64,000 bases of DNA. Origin: Gymnogyps californianus. Its lineage: Eukaryota; Chordata; Aves; Accipitriformes; Cathartidae. The notes below the pieces were generated by a model. That model searched no databases, had not been told where the DNA came from, and worked only from the letters and a program-made list of their open reading frames with translations. Made by a program: the position numbers and the translations under genes. Of this stretch, positions 27,601 to 37,547 are shown in pieces; position 1 is the first letter of the stretch; each line of letters opens with the position of its first letter. The stretch spans positions 29,387,001 through 29,451,000 of the forward strand of contig NC_059478.1 in assembly GCF_018139145.2 (NCBI RefSeq), in the 5' to 3' direction.

Positions 27601-30600
27601 CCAAATAGCATCTCCTTTCTGTTTGCATCAGAGGGTCTTGCTAGCTGATACTCTGTTAATTTAAAGAATTTGCAGTGGCATGCATCAAAATTTGAGGTCA
27701 TGTTCCCACAAAACAAAACAAAGCAAAAACCCCAACCAAACTGAAAAGGAGACACCACACAGATGCAGCCTGGAATTTGTTTTAATGTATGATGAAGTAG
27801 TGAAATAGGATAAGAAACAGGACTTGCTAGCAGTAATGAATATAAGTCAAGAGAAGAGGAAAAACGTAGCTCATTGCTGAGAAGTAGAGAAAGGGATAAG
27901 GAGGGGAAGCATGTAAAGTCCCAACCTGTCCTGTCTGAATGCTCTCAATCTGTTAAATTGAATGGGAACACAAGGCCATCAATATTCTACAGGGTCAGGC
28001 CCTGCAGAAAGGGCCAGAGAACAATTACAAACCTGCTTCTCCCATATATCACACAGAACAACTTCTAGCCTAATAATGAAATAAGAAATTGAAAGCTGTG
28101 TAAGATAGTTTCTAAAAATGCAGTTTTACAATCAGTTTACACTAATTAAATATGGGATTCTGCCAAAATCAAGAATTCACCCTGTTGAGCTGCATTTTCC
28201 TGTTCCTGTTTTTGCTGGTAATAAGAAACATGCACAGCAGAGCTGTAAACTAATTCTTTTGGCTGGGTTATTCTGCAGCCAGTTCATCAAGCTGACATAA
28301 TTTACTGGGCAGCACATTGCTACAGTGTCAACACACGGGAAGGAGTCGATCTGCATGATGAAGGCAGTGCAAGTGAAGGCATAAATTGGCTTAAGCTGTT
28401 GAAGAACCACACCTTAAATCAAAGACAGATCCTTGTTTATATTGACACTTGTCTAAATTCAAAGATCAAATTGCCCATTTTTCCTTGCCAGAAGACAGAT
28501 GAAGACGACGACTTGGAATAAATATTTGAACCAGTTGGTATATCTGCCAATAACAGTTTTTTTCTAAAACAGTGAAGTTTTATAGGCAGTCTGGAGGTAT
28601 TCATTACATGTTAGAAAATCAAGTGAACACTCCACTCACTTCTACGCCTGGTTCAATTTCCTTCTGTGAAGTGACTTTGCAGTTATTAAGGCGTTAGAAT
28701 AAGGAGACAAGTACAATCACCTCAACTCATTGTATTAACTCCACATAGGACTGGAGAGAGCACTGGGGCTATGCTGGAATTACAGGCATGTTCGTCCACT
28801 GAAGAGCATCCACGTGCTCATGTAATTGCCCTACCAGTTACTGCCAAACCACTTAAAATTATTAATTTCTAATTCAAGAAATGAGATGGTAAACTCTCGC
28901 AGTGACAGTACTACATTAACTCTTTCTCCTCTAACAGCCATTGATATCCATGAAACTTAAATTGAAGAGTTTAATGTCTCTGTCAAGTTAGGTGAACTTG
29001 ACTGAAGTGCTCAGAAGGGTAGTCCAAAATGGAAACTGATAACCAGTGTTACAAAGCAGGTTTTGTTTCTTTGAGAAGATGGGCTAAACACACAGGAAAA
29101 GATACTCTTACTTACCACTGTCTACAGCCTCGACTTCTCGGTCTATTGCATCCCTGATCATTAGCGGGTGAATAAAGAACTGTGCCCATCTATGAAACAG
29201 AAAAATTCATATACTTTTCCTCAGTGTCTATTAAGCTAGGGCAAAAAACCAGCAATTAAACCCAACATCTACTATTTTAGTTTATCAAGTTGCTTGTCTT
29301 ACTACAAATTATGTAATTCTTGACTATATTATCTTAAGGAAAGATAAAAGCCAGTTTTGTGATACCATCAAAAACCAAAGGGCAGGGCTTCCCTGCTCCA
29401 TAGAGTGGGAATGAATTGGTTGGATACAGTAGGATATGACACTAATGAGTGCAGGATTATCCGCCTTTACATCCTAAGAATGATCATACCAGCTCAGACA
29501 AGTGTTCCATCTAGTCTGGTTCCTGGCTCTAACAGGGACCAGTATCAGACACTTCAGAGGAAATCCTTGGTTGTTCATTAGGAACAACATGAACATAGGG
29601 AAAGCTTCTTCCTAACTCCAGGCAACAAACTGTTGATTTATGTCCTGAAACATAAGCTTTTATATCCATTACAATTTTATTATCTTACTATAAAAGTCAG
29701 TGTTGTCATCCAGATACATCTCTTCTCCTGTACCCATAGAGAGCAGAGCAATGGAAAGGGACAGATCTGCAGTGAATGGAGACTCTGCAGAAGGCTGCCA
29801 GAGAATCGAACATTTCTATTTTATTTGTTGAGGTTTTTTAATGATACACTGCACTAGTTGAAGCAAAAGGTTAACAGTAATACATTGCTGACTGAGTTCT
29901 ACGGCTCCAGGACCCATTAAGCTAAAGACTACTGAAAGGTGATGTCTTTCAATTTCTCTAGACCCACAAGTGCTTGAATGAGCAGAAATCATCAGCAGCA
30001 TCCATTTACCTTCTGTGTATGAGATGCTGTTCTACAGAACTCCTAATTTTCATGTTTCCCCTCCACTAAGTGAGCTGTTGTGACAGATTGCAATTATATT
30101 TTTTGATTCTTTCACAATTCCAAATAACTAAAAAAGCTGGACTAATCTGCAAATGAAAGCTGAATTTGGCCCAGTAAAGTAAAATTTAGGCAATACTTGG
30201 CAAAATGTGCAAACACTTGTTCTTGGCGTCATCACAGGAATGTATTTTGATCAAAGTAAGTTCGCAGTGGAGTCTACTCTCCTCCTGAGATATTTTACAG
30301 CATCAAGAATACTCAGCTGCCATGAATGAGTAATTTCCTCTCACTGAAGGAAGCCATGCCAACAGGTGGAGCTTTGTTGTCCCAACATATCGCACAGCAC
30401 AAAAGAACACCTTAAATACTTTCGGCAAAAGATACATACTTCACTGAATAACCTGGATTGGGTTAAATGTATCCTTTTGAGGCACACATTGTACCATAAC
30501 TTTCAAGGCTGCCCTCCCTCCCACCCACCATGATGAATTAGACTTGGAAACAAAAAAAAAATTTAGAAAAAACACTAACTCTATCAGGACAGATATTTCA

Positions 30601-33600
30601 AAGGATGAGTCACTGGGATTCTGGGAGCACTTCCCCTCTGAAAAGTTGCCACACTGCATGAGATTTCTCCTGTCATCAATGCTACTAGTTTAAGGGTGCT
30701 AAAACAATCAAAAAGTTACGTGCACTAAGATTCACACATGGATCCTACATAATCACACAGTGGCTACACCAGCACTACCTCAAAAAAACACCAACATACC
30801 CAAAGGGAAATAATATTTCCTTATATTCAATATCCACTGTTGTATTGCAGGTACCTATGGAAGTTCAGTAACAGCCTCAATCATCCCAAAATGAAGAACT
30901 GAACAGCTACACTCAAGCTCCTGAGGCACATACAAACACTCGTTAACACCTAATCACCATTTATATGAAGTTACCTATCAAGCGCTTCTTTGAAGTACTT
31001 CCTCTGCACATCAAACTGGAAGACTGTCCGCTCACAGTCAGTCGAAGCATTGTCACTGCCCCCATGTTTCTTCAGAAACGCATCAAACCCATTCTCATCT
31101 GGGTACTTCAAACTGCCCATAAAAACCACTGGAACAAAAATCAGCAAAATTACCAAGGTGACATTAATTCGTTATTCCTAATTGCAGCTACAGCAACCCC
31201 TCTTCAGCACAGTGTTACCTACAACTGACCCACAGCTCACGCGCAGAGGCTAACTACTAAATAGCAACAGACTGTGTAATCTGCCTTTAGCAGACGGCCC
31301 AAACAGAGTGGAAATAAAAGTGCCTTTCTAGCCATGATTGGCCTCAATCGGTCAAGAGCAGTATTTTGAGATACATCTGGTCAGAAACTTCATGTGGTTT
31401 CTGTGCCGGTATTACTAATTCATCATCCTGTACTAGAGAGATAAAGGTCTGTAGCTCCAGCCTAGTTTATAAAGCCATAGGTAACACGCTTCCCCCCACA
31501 TTTAACAGATAACAAAGAGCATTAATACACGTTAATGCATAGCTTGCCAAAGGGTACGAGACACCTTCTCCCACGTTAAGAGTTCCTTACTAAGTCAGTA
31601 TTTTTATAAAATCACAAGTTTATTTAACTAATGAAAATAAATTCTGGGATAGCTGAAATAGGAAATGATACTAAAATACTACAGAAATTCAGAGCTATAT
31701 AGCACTCATTTTGCATTGAAGCTGGAGAAGATGAAATACAGATACATACTATGTTCCAGGAAGTGTGCTAATCCAGGCAGATCTTCGGGATCAGAGAAGC
31801 TGCCAACAGCAACGCAGAGGGCTGCTGCAGACTAGAGAAAATACAACACTCTCAGTAAAACCTCCTTCAAGAAACACTTCAGGAAAATGACAGAAGTATA
31901 AGATAAATCTATCAGGACAGGCACAATAAAAAGGAGGTCTAGTCTGAATGCCTAATCACAAGGTTTTAGACCACAAGAAAGCTCACTATATATTTTTTCA
32001 CCGTACAGCTTTAAGTACATACCTGCTTTTCTGTACAGCCTCTCTTTCTTGTCTCTTCCTTTTCAGCTAGCTCTTCTAATTCACTGTCATCAGGATCATT
32101 GAAATCCTCATTATCTCCATCATTGTCCTCACCCTCATCCCCCTCATCACAGTCCTCATCATCAAAACCTTCTCTACCATCTTCAATCTCAGCTCCAGAG
32201 TCATCATCTTCATCGCTTTCCTCTTCAGATTCATCATCGTCGTTGTCTTCCTCCTCCTCCTCCGAAGATAAAGCAGCTGGGGCACCATCCAAGTAATTCA
32301 AATCCGAAATCAAAAGTGCACATAAGCCATTTTGCAGTTTGATATACCTGAAAGAATAATTATTTACAATGAATATGCTCATTTCCCAAATCTGAATTTT
32401 CCGAATTGCAAAAATTTCTGTATTTCCTATAAAAGTTCTGTACTCTTCAACTGAGATTTCCTAATGAAAATCTAATGGTAGCTAAGAAGGTGAGCAGTTT
32501 TATAGCGGGAAAGTAAAAACACTCTTCTGCTATTCAACAGCTATAACAATAACAAAAAAGCAATTCAAGGTAGTAGCAGAAGCCCTTCTCCCCATAAGCT
32601 CAGGGACACTGATTTGGGCTTTTATTTCTCTCTTGGTGAAATATTTAAGCTACTAGCACTCACTCAGAGAAAACTTCATGTACTGAGAATAGGCAAACCC
32701 AAACTTCAATTGCCTGTTATGCTTGTCAGGCTCTTGGAAACATGTATTATGTGACAGAATTAAGATCTTGGTCTTTGCCTCTAAACAGGCACCAGAGACT
32801 CCATTGTATTTTATTTGATTTTATCAATGCTTTCTACTAAATGGGGTCCACAGACATAGCAGGCATGTGTTATAAAGGAGAGATCTCCTCTGCAGGCTTA
32901 ATAAAATAAGTCACAGTGGGTTGGTTGGGTTACTATCAAGGAGCAATACACAGAGTTCTCTGCGTGTGTGTGTAGACATACACAGAATTTTTTATATATG
33001 TATGTGCATATATAAAAACCCACAAGCCCTCTGTCCAGCACCATTCTACAACTTTTCAGACTGAGGACTGCAAGCACCAATGCTCTGCACTACAAGATCT
33101 CTCAGCAGTATTCATTTCCCATCAGATCTGGAACAGACAGTCACAATTTGTCAAATTAGCCAGAGCACTCCTCCCGGGAACTTGCACTGGCTAGTACACC
33201 AGCTGCAGAAAGGAAGGAATGCTGGATCCAGAAAATACTTGATCCCACCTAAGAACTAGTGTGATATAGACAGGTAGTATCTGATCCAGCAAAAAAACTG
33301 CTAGTATAAAACAAACTCATGGTCACATCTCACGCTCCCAGAAAAATCTGAGTTACAGAGCACAGAATCATAGAATAGTTTGGGTTGGAAGGGACCTTTA
33401 AAGGTCATCTAGTCCAACCCCCAAGCTTATACCAGATCAGAACTTTGCAATATGGCCACTGTTGTAATTAGGTAGCAGAAATTTCAAAGCAGATTTCCAG
33501 TTCAAGCTACATGGTAAGTACCCAAAAGAAAAATGAAAGGCACATTGTGTGTTTTCCAACTCCATGGTTCCCAAAGTTTCTCACAAGAAATTTCTCACGT

Positions 33601-36600
33601 TTCATTCATGGTTATCATTATGCAATTTCAATGTTTCCCAGCAATAAAAGCATGTTTTATTACTAATATTCCAATTAAAAATACAAAATCAGTGTAAGTG
33701 TTGCTTTTTAGTAGAGCTGCAGGCCACCTGCTATGGCTCTGCAAATCACAGACCAGCTTGGAAACAAACTACTCTGAGTACTTTTCTCCCAAATGAATTT
33801 CATGGGGATGTATTTGGAGGAAAGGGATAAAGGGAGTATTGTGACAAGAGTTAAGCAGTTCTGAGACAAAGAAAAAAGCCACACTTTTTAGACTACGAAG
33901 TCTACAAAAAAAGCTAAAGAACAAATGTTTAATAGTTGTGTTAAGTTTATGAATTATGACCACTCATCCACCGGGAATTGAGAGCACTTACTCTGGGCCA
34001 GGGTTTCATAAAACACACTCATTTTGCTTGCTGCAGGACCACTGAGCAGTAAAAATTTGTTCCAATCAAAAGCACAAGTGCATTTTTGCTCGTTCAAACT
34101 ACAGCACATAGTGTATAACTTGCAGAGATGCTATGACTAACTGCAGGAGGTACAGATAGTACTAGATCCACACTAATGTCTAGGTACAAAGTTAATCATT
34201 CATACATTCTGAAAGCCTGTCTGCTAACTGTTTGCATCATGTACATATGTCGCGTTATGCAGCTGCAGCACTCCTGAATGCACAACAGGGGTCCTAAAAA
34301 CAGACATACTGCACACTCGGGCGCTTCAGCCCCTGAGGAGCTCCGAGCAAGAGCCCCAGAGAGTGACAAGTCAATGTTGCTACAGCATGTCTTCCAGCAC
34401 AACCATCATCATCTTCACCTCTGCATACAACTGTCTTCTTCAGGTTCTCACGGCCCATGAAGAACACTGGCTTCCCAGTGATCAGTAGATACTCATGGAA
34501 AGCAGAGAACAGAATAGTGCTATTCTTCCAGAAGAACGATTTGCCATAAAGGTGTTTAGCCAGGTGTATGCAGTAGCTCTTTTTGATCCTTTCCACATAC
34601 CTCCATTAAACTAATGGAGCAGATGATACTAATTTTACATTACTCATCTTCAGGCTTGTGGGTGTTACATACTAGGACAGAAAGCACCCAGTAGCAAGGC
34701 AACAATTGAACTAAGCCGCTGTTGAAGGCTATCAGATTTCACTTCAGGAGAATCTACAACAGTTCAGGTTATACTGAGCAGAGGCACCAACTGACATAGG
34801 TGTTCTTTACTTTTTCCATGTTTCAGTCCAATGGAAAAGGACAAGTGTAATCAATACATAAGTATCAATTAGTATGCAAAATATAGTACAAAAAATGCAA
34901 TCACTTAATGTAGCAACAGACGCAAGCATAGTCCAATTGCTTTTTTTGAAGGACTGTACAGGCATTGATACAAATAAGGCTTAAATATAAAATAAAATTC
35001 AAATTCTTAAAGATACTGTTTAAACATCTTGGACAAGTTTAAACAGGATTGTTCTCACACCAAGTTTCTTCTTATATCAATGATAATTGTTTAGCAGTTA
35101 AGTAAGTATTGAAATACATATCAATGCATGGTAAACACTTAGAGAAACGTTTTCATTTCCCAAATTATCCAAAACAAGCAATACAAGCCCATGAAATTCC
35201 ATATATGGATGAATTTAAATAAAACATACATTTTGGTAAAGATAACTACCCACTCATAGCTCTAATGAACAAAACCAACTTTGATTATGACAATAATTTT
35301 TGTCCCAACAAACTCACTTCAAAAATACATTCTGCAATCTCTGTCAGAACTCTTTTGCTTTTATGATCACTGTATTTGAGAAGATAAAATATAACATTTT
35401 CCACTAAGTTAAGACTGATGTCACCAGACGGACACATTAAGCCCACTGTGACTGTCTGCAGTATACATCATCACTGATGCATGAACAGAGGAGAAGGTGT
35501 ATATGCATCATCAAGTCACCTGCCATTACATTTCCTTAGGAGGTTTGGTATACAGTTAGCAGACATAGGTACGCTTTACTTTCAGCCACACTGAAGTTCT
35601 CCTTCCTAAGGGCAATGTCTGTGTCTTTCTGTGCGAGCCTCACTTCCCACAAATGGAAGTCTGTCTGAAAAGATGTGACACTCTGCTTCCAACTGAAAAA
35701 ATCTGTTAAGCATGGAAAGCAGGATTTCTGGAAGATGTTGGTATTAGTTTATTCTATGCTATAAACAAACACCCTCTCCAATTCCCTGCATGCAGAGGAG
35801 GTTCCTGAGCCTCTAAATAGATAGCCAGTGAGAGTTTTCAATGGATTTCCCCAGGCTTCATCACTGTGCTGCTTCAGGTAGCAAAGGCAGAAGTTTCCTA
35901 AGCTGACAGTCTCTGTAACCGTGAACTCTGCAGGAAGACAAGCCTCCTGCAAAGTAGCATGAGTAAGAATGCCAGCAGGAGAGGCAGGCAGAGATCCAGA
36001 GGAAGCAGCAAGGAAGTAGGGCAAGAAGGGAGGGAGCAAGTTTCTCCCTAAGCCAACGGGCACAGTCCTCTTCACGCAGCCAGCAGGGAATTTCACCGTC
36101 AACCAATGTCACTGCAAATCCAAAATTCAGTTCCAGGCTTAGGCAGATTCTCCACTGGCTGCACAGATTAGACATCGTGAAGAGTAAAGATAAAAAAAGC
36201 ATCTCTAACAAGGGCTGAATAATCTTCTGCCTAATAGAAAGAAGTTATAATATTGTCCCTTCAAGAATGACTGCCTTCCAGCATCCAGAGAGCTCAACCT
36301 CTGCTGGCCGTTCTCAGCTGAGTCTCTCACTGTGAGAATGCCACAGACACTGTGGGCTGCACTCCTGGAAGGCGATCTTTTTCTGCACTTTCAGGGGTAT
36401 TACTCAGAAATATACAAATAAAAGCACAAGCAAAATGGCAGCATAAAAGTAATTTTTGTCACAACTCACAGACGTATTTGTATTAAAACCTGGAAGCTCA
36501 TCTAAAATGGGAAGAGTAACAGACTTTTGTAAAGTTGGTATCTGCTCTGTAATTCTTCAACCGTATTTCACACTTCAGCTTAACGCTTTTGGAACGGAGC

Positions 36601-37419
36601 TGCCTGGACAAGGGCTGCAAACTAACAATTCAACATCACTATGCCTCGAAAACATAGCGTCAGAGCAGAGTCTTTGAACAAGTACTGATTTTTTTCTTTC
36701 TATGCAAGCCCCAAGCCTATTACTGCATGCAAACCAGACCGCCCATCTTCAGAATAAATAGCCCCGTGAACCCCCAGTCTCCATTTTTCACTGAGAGGCC
36801 CCGAACTCCCCCGGTCACCGACTTCAAGCACCTGAGGTTACAGCCGTGCCGGAGTGCCCGGTGTGCTCGGGACACGGGGGAGGCTGGCACCCAGCCCCGC
36901 ACCCGCTTCCTCCCGCCGGCCGGGGCTGGTTTTTCGTGGGCAGGCGGGGACGGGAGGCCCCAGCCTCCCCCCGAGACCAGCCGGGAGCTGCCTCAACGGC
37001 AGCGGCTCGCCCTTCCCCCACACCCCCTTAAGCCTTCCCGGGCCAACGGCCTCCGGGGGGAGGCTCGACGCCGCCGGCCCTCACCGGTACTGCTTGGGGT
37101 CGCTGGGGGACTTGACGATGTCGGGGTCGCCGAGGTTGGCGCCGGGACCGATATCCCCGCGGTCCTCCTCTTCCCCGTGAGGCGAGCGGCCTCTGACGTC
37201 GCGGCCGCCCTCCCCGGCCTGCTGCCCCACTGTCAGCTCCGGGCAGCTGTAGCTGGAAGTCGCCTTGTTCCTACCGGGCATGGTGGCGGTCGCACCGCAC
37301 CACAGCGGCTGGGCAACGGCACGCACCGGCCGGCCGCGCCCCGCCAGGCCGCGGGCCCCCACCGCCCCCGCCCGCACTGCTCGGCCCCTCCGTGCGAAGG
37401 CGGCGGCGAGAGTGCGCAT
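6439..37419 (-). CDS. NRDC: Nardilysin, M16 zinc peptidase with acidic domain (31 coding exons)
   Basis: Thirty-one exons join in frame to 3486 nt (1161 residues plus TAA), close to the roughly 1150 residues of mammalian nardilysin. Numbered from the ATG at 37419, an Arg-rich, acid-free leader covers residues 1-46. An Asp/Glu-rich insert spans about 141-210. The inverted zinc motif HFLEH is at 243-247 (ligands His243 and His247, catalytic Glu246). The third ligand is Glu324, 77 residues after His247, as in insulysin. The remainder covers the other M16 clamshell domains to the C-terminal LPYHKILK. Nardilysin cleaves before Arg in dibasic sites and stimulates ADAM-mediated shedding; the acidic insert binds polyamines and partners. 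A second ATG at 37281-37279, in GCCACCATG context, starts an 1115-residue form. One intron has a GC donor. The promoter is a CpG island. Confidence 0.97.
6855..6944 (-). CDS. NRDC: NRDC exon 30
   Basis: Residues 1067-1096: [20 protein letters not shown] to KKVLSVH. Acceptor ggtttcag, donor gtgagt. Confidence 0.95.
7196..7312 (-). CDS. NRDC: NRDC exon 29
   Basis: Residues 1028-1066: [20 protein letters not shown] to [11 protein letters not shown]. Acceptor aaatgtag. The donor gttggt is weak: it lacks A at +3 and +4. Confidence 0.95.
7625..7715 (-). CDS. NRDC: NRDC exon 28
   Basis: Residues 997-1027: [20 protein letters not shown] to EDAFSTQ. Acceptor ctcttttag, donor gtaaaa. Confidence 0.95.
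7716..9277 (-). other. NRDC: NRDC intron 27
   Basis: A 1.6-kb intron, moderately GC-rich near 9060-9240. Overlapping small frames there look like composition effects. No element was recognised. Confidence 0.65.
9278..9361 (-). CDS. NRDC: NRDC exon 27
   Basis: Residues 969-997: [20 protein letters not shown] to ATKY. Acceptor tttttcag, donor gtaagt. An A-run at 9365-9378 (T-run in sense) forms part of the acceptor's pyrimidine tract. Confidence 0.96.
9985..10037 (-). CDS. NRDC: NRDC exon 26
   Basis: Residues 952-969: [25 protein letters not shown] is a conserved M16A C-terminal motif. Acceptor gtttcag, donor gtgagt. Confidence 0.96.
10402..10449 (-). CDS. NRDC: NRDC exon 25
   Basis: Residues 936-951: [16 protein letters not shown]. 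Two AGs lie 4 nt apart at the 5' end; only the upstream one (ttctag) keeps the frame, the other meets a stop at once. Donor gtaagt. Confidence 0.95.
10936..11074 (-). CDS. NRDC: NRDC exon 24
   Basis: Residues 889-935: [20 protein letters not shown] to [12 protein letters not shown]. Acceptor cccttcag, donor gtaacg. Confidence 0.96.
11377..11408 (-). CDS. NRDC: NRDC exon 23 (microexon, 32 nt)
   Basis: Residues 879-889: [10 protein letters not shown] plus two bases. The exon is very short, but both splice sites (ctcctag and gtgagt) and both phases fit. Confidence 0.93.
11409..12710 (-). other. NRDC: NRDC intron 22
   Basis: A 1.3-kb intron between exons 22 and 23. Short open frames on both strands lack family motifs and splice logic. 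Nothing else was recognised. Confidence 0.7.
12711..12873 (-). CDS. NRDC: NRDC exon 22
   Basis: Residues 824-878: [20 protein letters not shown] to [11 protein letters not shown]. Acceptor cattgcag, donor gtaagt. Confidence 0.96.
13237..13364 (-). CDS. NRDC: NRDC exon 21
   Basis: Residues 782-824: [20 protein letters not shown] to [10 protein letters not shown]. Acceptor ctttacag, donor gtgagt. Confidence 0.96.
14494..14644 (-). CDS. NRDC: NRDC exon 20
   Basis: Residues 731-781: [20 protein letters not shown] to GFNHKLP. The frame requires the acceptor ccatccag (upstream of catag), not the nearby catag itself. Donor gtaagt. Confidence 0.96.
15767..15818 (-). CDS. NRDC: NRDC exon 19
   Basis: Residues 714-731: [16 protein letters not shown]. 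Acceptor ccccaccag, donor gtaagg. Confidence 0.95.
16548..16667 (-). CDS. NRDC: NRDC exon 18
   Basis: Residues 674-714: [20 protein letters not shown] to [12 protein letters not shown]. Acceptor tttgttag, donor gtaaac. Confidence 0.96.
17247..17333 (-). CDS. NRDC: NRDC exon 17
   Basis: Residues 645-674: [20 protein letters not shown] to ENKYI. Acceptor tttaatag, donor gtaagg. Confidence 0.95.
17885..18008 (-). CDS. NRDC: NRDC exon 16
   Basis: Residues 604-645: [20 protein letters not shown] to [12 protein letters not shown]. Acceptor cttgtag, donor gtaaaa. Confidence 0.96.
18184..18219. repeat. Three-copy 12-bp tandem repeat
   Basis: Three imperfect copies of atgcctannnat in the NRDC intron between exons 15 and 16. 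This is a minor tandem duplication. Confidence 0.7.
18280..18384 (-). CDS. NRDC: NRDC exon 15
   Basis: Residues 569-603: [20 protein letters not shown] to LLFEYKPE. It is in phase 0 at both ends. Acceptor gcttacag, donor gtaaat. Confidence 0.96.
18385..20891 (-). other. NRDC: NRDC intron 14
   Basis: A 2.5-kb intron with homopolymer runs (T-run near 20117-20135, A-run near 20708-20723). No exon or mobile element was recognised. Confidence 0.7.
20892..20946 (-). CDS. NRDC: NRDC exon 14
   Basis: Residues 550-568: [18 protein letters not shown]. Acceptor ctttacag, donor gtattc. Confidence 0.95.
21553..21611 (-). CDS. NRDC: NRDC exon 13, followed by a GC donor
   Basis: Residues 531-550: [19 protein letters not shown] plus two bases of Arg550. 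The donor is gcaagt (GC at 21552-21551). No GT nearby keeps the frame into exon 14, whose first base completes AGA. Confidence 0.93.
21690..21810 (-). CDS. NRDC: NRDC exon 12
   Basis: Residues 490-530: [20 protein letters not shown] to [12 protein letters not shown]. Acceptor ttccatag, donor gtatgg. Confidence 0.96.
22242..22319 (-). CDS. NRDC: NRDC exon 11
   Basis: Residues 464-490: [20 protein letters not shown] to [19 protein letters not shown] is a characteristic M16A stretch. Acceptor ctttcag, donor gtaggt. Confidence 0.97.
22720..22789 (-). CDS. NRDC: NRDC exon 10
   Basis: Residues 441-464: [20 protein letters not shown] and YYR. Acceptor gtgttcag, donor gtacag. Confidence 0.96.
22974..23853 (-). 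mobile_element. CR1 LINE fragment, 5'-truncated
   Basis: About 880 bp in sense orientation to NRDC, inside the intron between exons 9 and 10. The plus strand starts with the reverse complement of the avian CR1 3' end (aatcatagaatc, then a GGTTGGA-type block). An open frame at 23732-23277 (minus, 151 codons) matches the C-terminal end of the CR1 reverse-transcriptase ORF, including [20 protein letters not shown] and a [15 protein letters not shown] motif. The reading then continues in another frame, so the copy is dead. The 5' half of the LINE is absent. The right boundary is approximate (23848-23853). Confidence 0.93.
23862..23935 (-). CDS. NRDC: NRDC exon 9, CR1 just beyond the donor
   Basis: Residues 416-441: [20 protein letters not shown] to LYR. 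Acceptor cttttaag, donor gtaagt. The CR1 insertion begins only about 8-12 bp into the following intron. Confidence 0.95.
24949..25006 (-). CDS. NRDC: NRDC exon 8
   Basis: Residues 397-416: [18 protein letters not shown]. Acceptor cttattag, donor gtaaga. Confidence 0.95.
25007..26492 (-). other. NRDC: NRDC intron 7
   Basis: A 1.5-kb AT-rich intron with no recognisable exon or mobile element. Confidence 0.65.
26493..26615 (-). CDS. NRDC: NRDC exon 7
   Basis: Residues 356-397: [20 protein letters not shown] to [10 protein letters not shown]. Acceptor gttcacag, donor gtaaca. Confidence 0.96.
27557..27652 (-). CDS. NRDC: NRDC exon 6
   Basis: Residues 324-356: [20 protein letters not shown] to KKFFWG. 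Acceptor attaacag, donor gtaagt. Confidence 0.96.
29116..29189 (-). CDS. NRDC: NRDC exon 5
   Basis: Residues 299-324: [10 protein letters not shown], then REVEAVDS and one base of Glu324. The zinc-ligand Glu324 codon is split between this exon (g) and the next (ag). Donor gtaagt. Confidence 0.96.
29478..29715. repeat. Ancient amniote dispersed repeat remnant
   Basis: The sequence from gatcataccagctcagaca through ttccatctagtctggttcct and ccagtatcagacacttcaga to tcctgaaacataagctttta resembles an old interspersed repeat that I remember as abundant in turtles and crocodilians. The family name is uncertain (CR1/L3-like). It lies in the NRDC intron between exons 4 and 5. Confidence 0.45.
30975..31128 (-). 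CDS. NRDC: NRDC exon 4
   Basis: Residues 248-299: [20 protein letters not shown], then [20 protein letters not shown] to EALDR. This is the core of the M16 N-terminal domain. Acceptor tgttccag, donor gtaact. Confidence 0.97.
31750..31831 (-). CDS. NRDC: NRDC exon 3, zinc motif HFLEH
   Basis: Residues 221-248. It encodes [12 protein letters not shown] and [11 protein letters not shown], with zinc ligands His243 and His247 and catalytic Glu246. Acceptor ctctag, donor gtatgt. Confidence 0.97.
32023..32347 (-). CDS. NRDC: NRDC exon 2, acidic domain
   Basis: Residues 112-220. [20 protein letters not shown] is followed by the acidic insert (about 141-210), with runs such as EEEEE and DDD interrupted by Ser and Gly. 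Acceptor ctttcag, donor gtatgt. At 325 nt it is the second-longest coding exon after exon 1. Confidence 0.97.
32348..37084 (-). other. NRDC: NRDC intron 1
   Basis: At 4.7 kb this is the largest NRDC intron in the window. Apart from the CR1 remnant at 33363 and a short (TG)n near 32960, I see no element or exon. The last few hundred bases toward exon 1 are GC-rich and belong to the CpG island. Confidence 0.8.
33363..33425 (-). mobile_element. CR1 3'-end remnant
   Basis: About 63 bp matching only the CR1 3' terminus: aatcatagaatagtttgggt, followed by the ggaccttta and tctagtccaaccc blocks. It is minus-oriented, in NRDC intron 1. Confidence 0.9.
37085..37419 (-). CDS. NRDC: NRDC exon 1 (coding part)
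   Basis: Encodes residues 1-111 plus two bases of Arg112, ending DPKQYR; donor gtgagg. The ATG at 37419-37417 has C at -3 and +4 (weak). The ATG at 37281-37279 (MPGRNKA) has a near-perfect Kozak context. The frame is open further upstream to an ATG at 37551, so the true 5' limit is uncertain. Confidence 0.85.
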
Positions 37420-37423
37420 GCGC
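37413..37423. promoter_or_regulatory. NRF-1-like palindrome
   Basis: Tgcgcatgcgc is a perfect 11-bp match to the NRF-1 palindrome. It contains the weak upstream ATG of NRDC (minus strand, 37419-37417). Confidence 0.7.
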
Positions 37424-37547
37424 CGCCGCCGCCGGCGGCCGCCGCGACCCGGCCCGCTTCCCCGCACGAGGAAGTAGCGGTGACGGTTGCGACGGCTCCG
37501 GACCGCACCAGTCAGCGCCAGCCGCGGTGCCAGGTGGAGAAAACGCA

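Noticed and set aside
6439..37084. A microRNA of the miR-761 type in an NRDC intron, as I recall for mammals
   Set aside because: I looked for the remembered mature sequence and its complement and did not see it.
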